Positions 42,740 through 52,224 of a stretch of DNA of 64,000 nucleotides are shown piece after piece. The translations under genes and the position numbers were made by a program. The notes beneath the pieces are model-generated. The model searched no databases, was not told where the DNA came from, and worked only from the letters and a program-made list of their open reading frames with translations. Each line of letters starts with the position of its first letter. Positions within the stretch are counted from its first letter, which is position 1. The DNA lies in the NCBI RefSeq assembly GCF_006715305.1, contig NZ_VFMY01000001.1, positions 1,364,001-1,428,000 on the forward strand, in the 5' to 3' direction. The DNA is from Arthrobacter sp. SLBN-100. Lineage in GTDB: Bacteria > Actinomycetota > Actinomycetes > Actinomycetales > Micrococcaceae.

Positions 42740-44002
42740 GTGAGAAGAAAACCGATTGAACTGGCAGCCGTTGCAACCGCAGCAGTCCCCGGACTGACCC
42801 CGACGGCCGTTAGCTCTGCCCCGGATGATCCCGCCGACTTCGACTCCGCGCTGCTGCTCGATTCCGAGGGCAAGCGCTGGCGCGTCCGATCACCCCGGCA
42901 TGCCGAGGCCAGCGCCCGGCTGGAAACGGAATTTCTCGTGCTGCGGGCCTTCGCCCCGGCCATCCGCGCCGAGCTTCCCTTCCTGATGCCCACCGTGGCC
43001 GGCAGCGTACGGCTGGGGACCCTGAGCACGTTTGTCTACTCGCACCTGGCCGGAAGCACCCGCAGCGTCGAGGAGCTCACGGCGGGCCCGGATGTCCTGG
43101 CCCGCGAAATCGGTGTGGCCCTTGCCGCCATCCATGACCTTCCCCGTTCGCTGGTCAGCAACGCCGACCTGCCCAGTTACACACCCAACGAGTTCCGGCA
43201 GCGCCGGCTCAATGAACTGGATCAGGCGGCCACCACCGGAAAAATCCCGCCCGCCCTGCTGCTGCGCTGGGAACACGCCCTCGAAGACGTGTCGCTGTGG
43301 CGCTTCAACCCCAGCGTGGTGCACGGCGACCTGCACGAGGACAACCTCCTGGTGGAGGGCCAGCGGGTCACTGCTGTGACGGGCTGGACCGACTTGAGGA
43401 TTGGCGATCCGGCTGACGATTTCGCCTGGCTCGTCGCCTCCAATGAGCAGGACTTTGTGGACGCGGTACTGGACGCCTACACGGCCGGCCGCAGGGATAC
43501 TCCTGACAACCACCTGCTGCGCCGCGCAGCACTGTCCGCCGAGTTCGCCCTGGCCCAGTACCTGGTGAAGGGAATCGCCTCGGATGACAGCGGCATGGTC
43601 TCCGAAGCGGAAGAAATGCTTGCCACCCTTGCCCGGGACATTGAAGAGCACGGCGGGCAGCCGATCAGCGTCGAACCCCAGCCGGCAGCGGTTACTTCCG
43701 GCACGGAGCATGTGGTCAGCGCGGCCGACGCCGGCGCAACGGGTTCAGTCCCGGCCGTCACGGTGGTGCCGGTGCCCGTGCCGCTGCCCGTCCCCGCCCC
43801 GGTCCAGCCGGCGGTCCATGTAACCCCCATCCCGGCTGCGCCCGCGGCTGGCCCCGGGAGTGGCGACTCATCCGGAAACGGCGAGGCTGAAACGGATAGC
43901 GGCCGGGACCAGGACAAACCAGGCACCGAAGCCAGGGACTTCGCAGGGCCGGACGACACGTCCACCGCTGCCATCACCATCATCGACGTCAAGAAGAACT
44001 AG
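42740..44002 (+). CDS. aminoglycoside phosphotransferase-like kinase with long Pro/Val/Ala tail
   Basis: A 420-residue protein with a kinase-like APH domain at about residues 20-290. The catalytic loop VVHGDLHEDNLLVEG and the following metal site RIGDPADDFAWLVA are intact. The glycine-rich ATP loop is not obvious. The C-terminal ~120 residues are low complexity (VTVVPVPVPLPVPAPVQPAVHVTPIP), likely disordered, then acidic. GTG 42740 is chosen; the frame's ATG 42698 has no ribosome site. The physiological substrate is unknown; such enzymes phosphorylate antibiotics, sugars or small alcohols, and this one lacks resistance-gene context. It sits inverted between NudC and AdnB, replacing the ion-channel gene found there in mycobacteria. 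Confidence 0.85.
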   Translation: MRRKPIELAAVATAAVPGLTPTAVSSAPDDPADFDSALLLDSEGKRWRVRSPRHAEASARLETEFLVLRAFAPAIRAELPFLMPTVAGSVRLGTLSTFVYSHLAGSTRSVEELTAGPDVLAREIGVALAAIHDLPRSLVSNADLPSYTPNEFRQRRLNELDQAATTGKIPPALLLRWEHALEDVSLWRFNPSVVHGDLHEDNLLVEGQRVTAVTGWTDLRIGDPADDFAWLVASNEQDFVDAVLDAYTAGRRDTPDNHLLRRAALSAEFALAQYLVKGIASDDSGMVSEAEEMLATLARDIEEHGGQPISVEPQPAAVTSGTEHVVSAADAGATGSVPAVTVVPVPVPLPVPAPVQPAVHVTPIPAAPAAGPGSGDSSGNGEAETDSGRDQDKPGTEARDFAGPDDTSTAAITIIDVKKN

Positions 44003-44003
44003 C

Positions 44004-44043
44004 GCAGTCAGGAAGGACTAAGGGCAGTCACGAAGGACTAAGG
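44004..44043. repeat. 20-bp tandem duplication at the 3' end of adnB
   Basis: GCAGTCAGGAAGGACTAAGG (44004-44023) is followed directly by a copy differing at one base (44024-44043). The second copy contains the adnB stop codon and its last codons (minus strand), so the gene's terminus has been duplicated outward. The plus-strand phosphotransferase stop lies just before it. Confidence 0.85.
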
Positions 44044-47000
44044 GCAGCACCCACAATCCCCTCCAGCTCCTGCGCTGTTCCAAGATCGTGAGGGCGCACC
44101 ACCTCGTTGTCCGCGACGTAAAAGAAAGCTGCCCGCACCTCCTCCAGCGGGACGTCCTTCAGCCGCGCCCACGCCAGCCGGTACACGGCAAGCTGCACGG
44201 CTTTCGTTTTCAGCGCGGCGGCGGAGGGCCGGCGCCCGGTCTTCCAGTCCACCAGGTCCCACCGGCCGTCGGCATCGCGGAAGACGGCGTCAATGCGGCC
44301 ACGGACCACAACATCCCCCACGCGGGTCTCCACCGGTACTTCGACGAATGCCGGCGACCGGTGGGACCACGGGGACGCCTTGAAGGTAGCCACCATGGCG
44401 TCCAGGTCATAGGCGGCATCAATGTGGTCATCGGAACCGGGAGCTTCATCGAGGTCAAGCATTCCCGCGGCACCGAAGTATTCCTCCACCCATGCGTGGA
44501 ACGCGGTTCCCTTCCGTGCTGACATGCCCGGTTCCCGGGGTACGGGCCTGCGCAGCCTTCCAAGCACTGCTGTGGCGTCCTCCCGCAGGTCCACCAGCGT
44601 GGACGCGGAGATATGGCCCGGAAGGTGCACATCGCGGCCGGCGGCCCTCCGGGACCTGCGTTGCAGCAGCAGCGCCGCTTCCCGTGCCCATCCCCGGGCC
44701 ACCCCGTTGAGCTGCTTGGCGTCAGCCGGGTCCCCGCCGGGCGCTCCTGCCCCCGCCAGGGCCGGAAGGGGCTCCTGTCCCAGGTTTTCCAGCTCGGCAA
44801 GCACCTTGGCCGCGGCGGACTCCATGGCCTCCCGCCGCCCGGCGGACAGGCGGAGCCGGTCACCGGTCCGCGGATCCACCGGCCCCTCGAGGGGATCGTA
44901 GGGCCAGTTGGCAACTTCGGTTTCCAGGGTAAGCGGGCTCGACTCCGGAAGGGATGCCTCATCCTGCGACGCCGGATGGACTATGGCTGCCTGAGGCTTT
45001 CCGTCCGCCGCTTTGGCCAGCGGCTCGAGCTCGGCAAGGAATGGCGACATGTCCGCACGTCCCGTCCGGGAACCGACCCACGCTGGGCTTGACGCCCACA
45101 GCACGTGCTTGGCCCGGGTGTAGGCGACGTAGGCGAGGCGGCGTTCCTCCGATTCCCCGTGGGCCTGGACTGCGCCCTTGAAGTCCTTCTCTGCGTCCAG
45201 CCAGCCTTTCTGGTCCGGCTGGTCCAGGTCCCACTGCGGGAGGTCGGCCCGGTCACCGCGGAGCGGCCAGGGCAGGGCCGCCGACCCGCTGCTCCAGCGG
45301 GAGTCCCGGTCGCTGGGGAAGGCCCCCGCATTCAGCCCGGGTACAAAAATAACGTCCCATTCCAGACCCTTGGATGCGTGGACTGTGAGGAGCTGCACGG
45401 CTTCCCGGTTGACGTCTGCAGCGGGCGCTTCCAGCCCGTTTTCCTCCGCGGCCGCAGCCTCCAGCCAGGCCAGGAACGCGAGGATGTCCACACGCTGGGA
45501 CGTCCGCAGGAAGCCTGCGGCTGCGTCCTGGAAGGCATCCAGGTTGCGGCGGGCCTGGTGGATGCTGATGCCCGGCCGTGCCGCCACCTCGATATCCAGG
45601 AGCATGGCCCGCTCCACTTCCCCCAGCAGCGTGGTGAGGTCATCACCGAGGTAACTTCGGAGCTGCCGAAGCTCGGCTGACAGCCGGGCAAGCCTGCCAC
45701 GGGCCGCCTCGCTGAGCGACCGGCCGTTGGCGGACGTCCAGCCCTCCCGGGGCAGCCAGTCCAGTGCTTCCACCAGGCTGGCACTGTCCGTGAGGTCCCC
45801 CTCGAGCACGGTTTCATTGCCTTCGTCCGGCTGCGCGTCTACCGGCCGCCCTTCGCCAACCCGCTCGTCACCATGCCGGTCCGCGGCTTGTCCGCGCCGC
45901 CGCGCCAAGTGGCTTGACCAGTCGCGCAGGGCCATCAGGTCTGCCGGACCAATGCGCCAGCGGGCACCGGCCAGGAGCCGCATCAGAGAATCGGACCGGC
46001 CGGGGTCTGCAAGGACACGCAGGGTGGCCACGAGGTCAACAATCTCCGGTGTGTCCAGGAGGCCGCCGAGCCCCACGATTTCGTACGGGATACCGCGCGC
46101 CTCGAACTGGCGCCGGACAGTTTCCATTTGCGCGCGGCGCCGGCAAAGGACAGCCAGGGCCGGAGGCACGGGGGTGCCGTCCGGCTTCAGTTCAAAGTCG
46201 GTCACCCGGTACTTCAGGACGTCGTCCGCCAGCGCGGCCGCTTCGTCCGCGTCAGAGCCGAAGCGCCCCAGAACCACACTGCCGTCCACTGCGTGCGGGC
46301 TGGGCCGCAATGGCGGCACGTCCGCCGCAGCAGCCCCGCCCCCACTGGCGGCGCTGCCTCCACCGGCAGTTCCGCCCCCACCGGCCGGCACGCGTCCGGC
46401 GGCTGCCCTCCCCAGTGACTCGGACATGACGTTTGCCGCCGCCAGGATGGACCGCCCGTTCCGCCAGGCCGTCGTCAGGAAGGACGTAGGTGCCGGAGCC
46501 CAGTTCCCGGATGAGTCTGCCGGACCCGTGCGGACAGGAAATTCCCGGACGAAGTGGAAGAGCTGCCCGGCCGACGCCCCCCGGAACCCGTAGATGGACT
46601 GGTTCGGGTCCCCGACCGCTGTCACGGCATGCCCGCCGCCAAAGAGCCGCGAGAACAGCACCAGCTGGGCGTAGGAGGTGTCCTGGAATTCGTCGAGCAG
46701 CACCACTTTGTAGCGTTGGCGTTCCATCTGCGCGGCGAGGGGAACTTCCTGCGCCACCTTGGCAGCAAGCGCCACCAGGTCCCCGAAGTCCAAGGCACCC
46801 CGGGACCGCTTCGCAGCTGCATAACGGCCCACCATGTCTGCCACGCTGGCCCGGGTGCGCAGCATCCCGGCCAGCTCGGCCGCCGCCTGCGGAGGGTTCT
46901 TCTTTTTGTCCGCCATGTACGGCAGGGACTCAAACTCTGAAAGCCGCGCCATCAGCCAGGCTTCCACGTCCTCGGGTTCCTGGAGATGTTCCGCGCATTC

Positions 47001-47588
47001 CCCGGCCAACTGGATAACGGCCTTGACCAGGGTGGACTTTGCGGCCCGGAAGTGGGCGTATTCGCCGTCGTAGGCTTCCACCACTTCGCTGGCCAGCTGC
47101 CAGGCCTGCGCGCCGCCCAGCAGGACCACATCCCGCTCCACGCCGAGGCGCAGGCCGTAGTCGGAGACTATTCCGCTGGCGAAGGAGTGGTAGGTGGACA
47201 CCTTGGGTTCAAGGAAATCGCCGGCAACCGGCTGCTCCGGGAACAGCTGGCGACCGCCGTCCTGGCCGGCCAGCCGCTGCAGGGCAGCCAGCTTCGCCCG
47301 TATCCGCGACGCCAGTTCGCCCGCAGCCTTCCGGGTAAACGTCACACCCAGGACTTCTTCCGGGCGGACCCAGCCGTTGGCGACGAGCCAGGCCACGCGG
47401 TCAGCCATGGTGGCTGTTTTGCCCGACCCTGCGCCCGCGATGACCAGCCGGGGCGTCAGCGGTGAGCTGATGATGGCGGACTGTTCCGGGGTGGGGACGT
47501 TCTTCTCGCCCAGCAGCCAGGAGAGTTCCTCCGGTGTGAACCGGGGTTCTGGCACAGCGGGCCCGCCCGCGCCTGGGTCGAGACTCAT
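44028..47588 (-). CDS. adnB: AdnB, helicase-nuclease subunit for double-strand-break resection
   Basis: A 1186-residue UvrD-type helicase with a C-terminal RecB-like nuclease. Walker A VIAGAGSGKTATM is near residue 50, Walker B LLDEFQDTSYAQ near 300, and motif VI AYVAYTRAKHVLWAS near 830. The nuclease (about 1050-1160) contains VVRGRIDAVFRDADG and DLVDWKTGRRP, carrying the metal-binding Asp and Lys. A Gly/Ala/Pro-rich insertion of ~30 residues lies around 430. With AdnA it forms the heterodimeric motor-nuclease that replaces RecBCD in actinobacteria. ATG 47588 is chosen because it overlaps the adnA stop by 4 bases; ATG 47624 is inside adnA. It is the last gene of the ATL-adnA-adnB unit. Confidence 0.93.
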   Translation of the reverse strand: MSLDPGAGGPAVPEPRFTPEELSWLLGEKNVPTPEQSAIISSPLTPRLVIAGAGSGKTATMADRVAWLVANGWVRPEEVLGVTFTRKAAGELASRIRAKLAALQRLAGQDGGRQLFPEQPVAGDFLEPKVSTYHSFASGIVSDYGLRLGVERDVVLLGGAQAWQLASEVVEAYDGEYAHFRAAKSTLVKAVIQLAGECAEHLQEPEDVEAWLMARLSEFESLPYMADKKKNPPQAAAELAGMLRTRASVADMVGRYAAAKRSRGALDFGDLVALAAKVAQEVPLAAQMERQRYKVVLLDEFQDTSYAQLVLFSRLFGGGHAVTAVGDPNQSIYGFRGASAGQLFHFVREFPVRTGPADSSGNWAPAPTSFLTTAWRNGRSILAAANVMSESLGRAAAGRVPAGGGGTAGGGSAASGGGAAAADVPPLRPSPHAVDGSVVLGRFGSDADEAAALADDVLKYRVTDFELKPDGTPVPPALAVLCRRRAQMETVRRQFEARGIPYEIVGLGGLLDTPEIVDLVATLRVLADPGRSDSLMRLLAGARWRIGPADLMALRDWSSHLARRRGQAADRHGDERVGEGRPVDAQPDEGNETVLEGDLTDSASLVEALDWLPREGWTSANGRSLSEAARGRLARLSAELRQLRSYLGDDLTTLLGEVERAMLLDIEVAARPGISIHQARRNLDAFQDAAAGFLRTSQRVDILAFLAWLEAAAAEENGLEAPAADVNREAVQLLTVHASKGLEWDVIFVPGLNAGAFPSDRDSRWSSGSAALPWPLRGDRADLPQWDLDQPDQKGWLDAEKDFKGAVQAHGESEERRLAYVAYTRAKHVLWASSPAWVGSRTGRADMSPFLAELEPLAKAADGKPQAAIVHPASQDEASLPESSPLTLETEVANWPYDPLEGPVDPRTGDRLRLSAGRREAMESAAAKVLAELENLGQEPLPALAGAGAPGGDPADAKQLNGVARGWAREAALLLQRRSRRAAGRDVHLPGHISASTLVDLREDATAVLGRLRRPVPREPGMSARKGTAFHAWVEEYFGAAGMLDLDEAPGSDDHIDAAYDLDAMVATFKASPWSHRSPAFVEVPVETRVGDVVVRGRIDAVFRDADGRWDLVDWKTGRRPSAAALKTKAVQLAVYRLAWARLKDVPLEEVRAAFFYVADNEVVRPHDLGTAQELEGIVGAALSPS

Positions 47589-50500
47589 TCGGTGACCTGC
47601 CTTCCCCGCACGCACAATGGACACACTTCAGGCAGCCGGCAGCCGTGCCCGCCGTGGCTCCCCTTGGAGGGGTCATGCCTTGCCTCGAATGCGCTGCCGC
47701 CCATCACGGCAGCTGCCTCCGTGACCATGTCCATGGCCCAGTTCTCCTTCGGATCAAGTGGTTCCTGCTGCTGGATGCCAGGACTCTTGGCCCCAGTCCC
47801 CAGCTGGGCGAGCACAGCGCCGCCCGGGATATTGGGGGTGTTGTCCTCCCCGGTGGTGAAGCCGCCTGCGAGGACTGCGGCCTGGTACGCGCCAAGCTGC
47901 GGATGCGCAGAGAGTTCCGCTTTACCTGGCTGGCGCTTACCTGTTTTGAGGTCAACGATGACGAGCCTGCCCTCGGGGTCGATTTCCAAGCGGTCCACCT
48001 GGCCACGAAGGACGGCGGCGCGGGCAGGGCCATCATCAACAGCCACGTCCGGGAGGGCGACGTCGAAGTCCTGCTCCACGCCCAGCAGGCTCCTGCCCTC
48101 GCTCCGCATGACCAGCACGTACTGGGCAAGCTTGCGCACCATCGCCTCGGCGCGCTGGTAGTCCAGCCGGCCCTCCCAGTTGTCCTTCATACCCAGGGCA
48201 GGCCAGCGGCGCACCAGCTCGGCGACGTACTCTGCCCCGGATGCATCCGGAAGCTCCTGTGCGATCGCGTGGACCAGTGTGCCCAGGCTCCTGGCGAAAT
48301 CGGTGGCCGCCTCACCGCCTGCTGCCTGGACGAACCAGTCAAGCGGTGATTTCTGGACGGTCTCCACCTTCGACGGCGACACAAAGACCGTTCCGCCCGG
48401 GGGAACCACGGCTGCGGACGATGTCAGCGGCGGAAGCGCCCACCAGCTGTCCGGATGTGCCCCGGCCGCGGGTGGCTCGGCAGCAGCGAGCCTGGCAAGG
48501 ACCTTCACCGCTTCGTCCGCCTCAGCCGCGTGCTTTCCGTCCAACTGGGCGTACTGCCGGAGTTCGGCCACGAGTGCGCGCAGGGTCATGGGACGTTCCA
48601 CCGGTGTAAAAGTCCTGCCTTCCTGGCCAGGATCCAGCGGTGCCACATAGTCCAGGAAGGAGGAAGGCTGATCGTCCTCCGAGGAGACGGCGGTGCAAAC
48701 CAGGAGTTCGCGGGCCCGTGACACCGCGGTGGAGAAGCTGCGCAGTTCGTCATAGCGGATGTCCCGGAGCCGGCTGAGCGGGTCCCGCTGCAGCGCATAG
48801 TCAACTCCGTGCTCAACCGCATCGGCATACAGGGTGCTGCCCAGAAGTTCACCGCGGAGCCTGGTATTGGGCCAGACACCTTCCTGGAGACCGGCCACCA
48901 GGACCACCGGCCATTCCCGGCCGGCTGCGCTGGCGGGAGTCATCAGTTCGACGGCGTCGTCCATCTGGGCCCTGGCGGCCAGCGTGTCCATGGGGAGCTC
49001 CTGGTTCAACAGGTACTCCAGGAACTGCTCCGGCCCGGCCCCGGGCATCTGGTCGACGTAGCGCTCGGCTGTGTGGAACAGCGCCATCATGGCATCAAGG
49101 TCGCGGTCGGCCCGGGCTCCGTGCGGTCCGCCGGCGAGGGCTGTCTCTGTCCAGGCAGCAGCGAGGCCGGTGGAATTCCATAATGCCCACAGCACGGACT
49201 CAGCGTTGGCGCCAGGTTCGACGGCGGCCTTCCGCCCTGCCTGGATCATCCTTGCCGTGCGACGCGCGGCCCGGCCCTCCAGACCGAGTGTGGCCAGCGC
49301 CCCCGGCTCCAGGAGGGCTTCGACGAGCAAGGTATCGCTGGCGCGCCCGCCTCCGCCCAGCAACTCGTCGCGCCTCAGCGACTGCCGCAGCCGGCGCAGC
49401 TCGATGGAGGTGGCGCCGCCGATCCGCGAGGTCAGAAGGGATACAGCCGTCTCGGGGGTCAACAGGGCAGGATCAAGGGCAACGGCAAACGCGTCCAGCA
49501 GGGGGCGTACAGCAACTTCATCCCGGACAGCCGACTCCGCTACTGGAACCCGCACAGGAATCCCCTGCCCGGACAGATACCGCTGCAGTTCGCTGACCTG
49601 TGCCCCGTTCCGCACTATCACTGCCATCTCGGCCAGGTCCCGGCCGTGGTTGATGTGCTGGTCAAGGATCCGCTGGGCAACGTACCGGAGTTCGTGGACG
49701 GCGGACGGCACGAGGTGGGCTTCCACCGCTCCCTGCGGCTGGTCCCCCACCGGCTCGAGCTGCCTGGCCAACTGTCCTCCGGCCCGCTGCGAGATCCGGC
49801 CGGCAACCCCCAACCACGCCTCCGTGAGCTCCGGCGCGTGGCGGTGCGCGTATCTTAAAGGGCGTTCCATGACAGGCGCCTCCGGTGAGAGCAGCCTCGG
49901 AAGTTCAGCCACCAGGTCCGGCCGCGCCCCCCGAAACCCCTGGACTACCGTGTCCGGCGAGAACGCCACGTAGCAGTCTTTCCGGCGGGCTATGTCCGCC
50001 AGGAGTTCGAAGACGGCGGGGTTGGCTTCCTGGACGTCGTCAACCACGATCAGTTGCAGGCGCTCGCGTTCGGCGGCAAGGAACCCTGGGGCGTCCTGGA
50101 AAATCTGGCGGGCGGCGGTAATGATGCCGGCAGGGTCAAAAGCCTCAGGCATCCGCAGGTCCAGGACGTCACGGTACTCCGCATACAGTGCGGCGGCTGC
50201 CGTCCAATCCGGCCGGCGGCATTGCCGGCCGAGGTCCGCAAGGTCCCCGGCGGTCATTCCCGATTCGATGACCCGGTCGAAGAGTTGGCGCACCTCGTGG
50301 CGGAAGCCGCGCGTCTCCAGGGCTCCGGCGAGATCGTCAGGCCAGGGCAGTTCCAGTCCCGGCAGGCTGTGGCCGTCGAGGAGTTCCTTGATGATGAGGT
50401 CCTGCTCCGGTCCGGAGAGAAGCCGGGGCGGCCTGGCAAGGGGCAGCACACCCTCAGCCTTGGCGCGCCGGATCACATCAAAGGCGTAGGACGCCCAGGT

Positions 50501-50941
50501 CCGGGCCGGCGTGGTGCTGAGGCTTCTGTCCAGCCGGGCCGTGAACCGGTCCCGCAGTGCATCGGCTGCGAGCCGGCTGGGTGCCAGGATCAGCATCCTT
50601 TCGGGATCCACGCCATCCCGGAAGACCCGCGTGACTGCAGCTTCGATGAGGACGGTGGTTTTGCCCGTTCCCGGCGCCCCCGGCACCAGGACAGGCCCGA
50701 ATCCCCGCGCGACGTCGACCGCTGCCTGCTGATCGGACGTCAGTGTCGGGGCGTCGGCGTGGAGGTGCCGCGGCGGCAGCAACCGGAGCCCCGCGAAGCC
50801 TGACGCACCCTGGTGCCCTGCCTCACGAGGCAAAGTGCCGTCGTCGTCCACTGCTCCGGGCAAGGCGCCAAATTCGGCGTCAGCATCTGCCGGCTCGCGG
50901 TACTCGTCGCGTGGACCTGTAAAAGGAACTGTTACTGTCAC
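47585..50941 (-). CDS. adnA: AdnA, helicase-nuclease subunit for double-strand-break resection
   Basis: An 1118-residue partner of AdnB. The helicase has Walker A VPGAPGTGKTTVLIE near residue 95 and LIVVDDVQEANPAVFELL near 295. A RecB-like nuclease occupies the last ~170 residues, with VLRGQVDRLEIDPEG and LVIVDLKTGKRQ. The C-terminus has GCRLPEVCPLC, three cysteines like the Fe-S cluster end found in AddB/AdnA-type nucleases; I do not see the distant fourth Cys with certainty. It starts at GTG 50941, overlapping the ATL stop by 4 bases, and overlaps adnB by 4 bases. All three are translationally coupled. Mycobacterial counterpart is Rv3202c. Confidence 0.93.
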   Translation of the reverse strand: MTVTVPFTGPRDEYREPADADAEFGALPGAVDDDGTLPREAGHQGASGFAGLRLLPPRHLHADAPTLTSDQQAAVDVARGFGPVLVPGAPGTGKTTVLIEAAVTRVFRDGVDPERMLILAPSRLAADALRDRFTARLDRSLSTTPARTWASYAFDVIRRAKAEGVLPLARPPRLLSGPEQDLIIKELLDGHSLPGLELPWPDDLAGALETRGFRHEVRQLFDRVIESGMTAGDLADLGRQCRRPDWTAAAALYAEYRDVLDLRMPEAFDPAGIITAARQIFQDAPGFLAAERERLQLIVVDDVQEANPAVFELLADIARRKDCYVAFSPDTVVQGFRGARPDLVAELPRLLSPEAPVMERPLRYAHRHAPELTEAWLGVAGRISQRAGGQLARQLEPVGDQPQGAVEAHLVPSAVHELRYVAQRILDQHINHGRDLAEMAVIVRNGAQVSELQRYLSGQGIPVRVPVAESAVRDEVAVRPLLDAFAVALDPALLTPETAVSLLTSRIGGATSIELRRLRQSLRRDELLGGGGRASDTLLVEALLEPGALATLGLEGRAARRTARMIQAGRKAAVEPGANAESVLWALWNSTGLAAAWTETALAGGPHGARADRDLDAMMALFHTAERYVDQMPGAGPEQFLEYLLNQELPMDTLAARAQMDDAVELMTPASAAGREWPVVLVAGLQEGVWPNTRLRGELLGSTLYADAVEHGVDYALQRDPLSRLRDIRYDELRSFSTAVSRARELLVCTAVSSEDDQPSSFLDYVAPLDPGQEGRTFTPVERPMTLRALVAELRQYAQLDGKHAAEADEAVKVLARLAAAEPPAAGAHPDSWWALPPLTSSAAVVPPGGTVFVSPSKVETVQKSPLDWFVQAAGGEAATDFARSLGTLVHAIAQELPDASGAEYVAELVRRWPALGMKDNWEGRLDYQRAEAMVRKLAQYVLVMRSEGRSLLGVEQDFDVALPDVAVDDGPARAAVLRGQVDRLEIDPEGRLVIVDLKTGKRQPGKAELSAHPQLGAYQAAVLAGGFTTGEDNTPNIPGGAVLAQLGTGAKSPGIQQQEPLDPKENWAMDMVTEAAAVMGGSAFEARHDPSKGSHGGHGCRLPEVCPLCVRGRQVTE

Positions 50942-51354
50942 GCCGACATTCCATCATCAGCCACCGACAATTGCCGGAGGCCGCGCGCCAGCTCCGCCGC
51001 GATCGTGTCGATGTGCTCAAAGTCTCCATCACCCGGCACCCACCGCGCGGCCGCAAGGTCCACGCGCCAGGAGCCCTCCCCCGTCCGCAGGTAGGCCTCA
51101 TGGGCGCCCAGGAGGGCGGTTCCTTCCTGCCGGTAGTGACGGAGCGTTTCCGGTTCATGCCCTTGGGGTGCATGTCCGCTGGCTTTGAGGATCCGCCACC
51201 AGGGAACGCCGCTGCCATAGTGGCTCATCACCGAGCCCACCTGCCTGGGACCGCCTGATCCCAGGAGTTCGGCAACGTCCCCGTACGAGACTGCGGACCC
51301 TGGCGGAACCAGCCTCACGATGGCCAGTACCGCCTCCACATACTCAATCCGCAT
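50938..51354 (-). CDS. alkyltransferase-like (ATL) protein, MGMT fold without catalytic Cys
   Basis: A 138-residue protein with the DNA-binding domain of O6-alkylguanine transferases: VPPGSAVSYGDVAELLG, then the active-site segment SGVPWWRILKASG. In true MGMT this segment reads PCHRV, so the acceptor Cys is replaced by Trp, as in ATL proteins. ATLs bind O6-alkylguanine, cannot remove it, and hand the lesion to nucleotide excision repair. The length (no N-terminal MGMT domain) fits ATL. ATG 51354 starts it; the frame extends to 51993 only over the neighbouring exonuclease gene. It overlaps adnA by 4 bases. The mycobacterial Rv3204 region has the same context. Confidence 0.9.
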   Translation of the reverse strand: MRIEYVEAVLAIVRLVPPGSAVSYGDVAELLGSGGPRQVGSVMSHYGSGVPWWRILKASGHAPQGHEPETLRHYRQEGTALLGAHEAYLRTGEGSWRVDLAAARWVPGDGDFEHIDTIAAELARGLRQLSVADDGMSA

Positions 51355-51417
51355 TGATCCAATGTAGCCGCAGTGGCGCTCCCGGGAATTGTCGGTGGCC
51401 CCCGTTAGCGTTGAACC

Positions 51418-52128
51418 ATGAGCACCTGGAACACCCTTCCCCGCGCAGCCTTCGACCTCGAAACCACAGGCCGCAACTCGCGTGCGGCCCGGATCGTCAC
51501 CGCATCCGTCACGGTGGTTGACCACAAAGGTGCAGTGATCACCGAGCATGAGTGGCTGGCGGATCCGGGGGTTGAAATTCCCATCGAAGCCAGTGATGTG
51601 CACGGCATCACCACTGAGCAGGCCAGGCGTGACGGCAGGCCTGCTCATGAGGTGACACGAGAGCTTGCGGCCGTGCTGCAGGGCCTGTTCGACGACGGCA
51701 CTCCCGTCATCGCCTTCAATGCCAGCTACGACTTCACCGTGCTCGCAGCCGAATCGGCCCGCTACGGGGTGCCGCAACTCACCCGCTTTCCGGTCCTGGA
51801 CCCCTACATCATGAACAAGCAGGTGGACCGCTACCGCAAGGGCAAGCGGACCCTCACGGCCTTGTGCGAGGAGTACGGTGTGGTCCTGGACAATGCCCAC
51901 ACGTCGGCCGCTGATGCCCTGGCTACCTTGCGGGTCCTGGACGCCATGGCCGGGAAGTTCCCCAAACTCAGCATGCCGGCCAGCCAACTCCACCAGCTGC
52001 AGGTGGACTGGGCCGTGAGCCAGGCCGCGGACTTCCAGGGCTACCTCCGCAAGACCAAGCCCACCGCCGTTATTGAGGGCGACTGGCCGGTGCTTCCGCC
52101 AGAGGACGCCAGTACCGGGGGTTTCTAA
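51418..52128 (+). CDS. DEDD-family 3'-5' exonuclease (DNA polymerase III epsilon-like)
   Basis: A 236-residue exonuclease of the DnaQ superfamily. ExoI motif FDLETTGR gives Asp and Glu; the ExoII region FNASYDFTVLA gives the next Asp. ExoIII HTSAADALATL provides the His and last Asp of the DEDDh type. The C-terminal ~70 residues (LHQLQVDWAVSQAADFQGYLRKT) extend beyond the nuclease core and are unassigned. There is no polymerase or BRCT domain. The ATG at 51418 is divergent from ATL, with 63 bases between. Such stand-alone proteins are annotated as exonucleases in many actinobacteria; the exact repair role is undefined. Confidence 0.9.
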   Translation: MSTWNTLPRAAFDLETTGRNSRAARIVTASVTVVDHKGAVITEHEWLADPGVEIPIEASDVHGITTEQARRDGRPAHEVTRELAAVLQGLFDDGTPVIAFNASYDFTVLAAESARYGVPQLTRFPVLDPYIMNKQVDRYRKGKRTLTALCEEYGVVLDNAHTSAADALATLRVLDAMAGKFPKLSMPASQLHQLQVDWAVSQAADFQGYLRKTKPTAVIEGDWPVLPPEDASTGGF

Positions 52129-52165
52129 CCGGCCCGCTCAGTTCCTGCGGGAGATATCAGTCACA

Positions 52166-52180
52166 TCGCTTAGTAAGCGA
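52166..52180. promoter_or_regulatory. 15-base palindrome upstream of the amino-acid ABC operon
   Basis: TCGCTTAGTAAGCGA: seven-base arms around one base, so it suits a dimeric regulator rather than an RNA hairpin. It lies ~270 bases upstream of the binding-protein gene and ~40 after the exonuclease stop. No regulator gene adjoins. Confidence 0.45.
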
Positions 52181-52224
52181 GCTGAGTTTTAGGCCGATTC
52201 ATTCGTTGAGTCGACAACACGAAG

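Noticed and set aside
51355..51993. N-terminal extension of the ATL protein
   Set aside because: It lies wholly opposite the DEDD exonuclease gene; the family begins at MRIEYVEAVLA.
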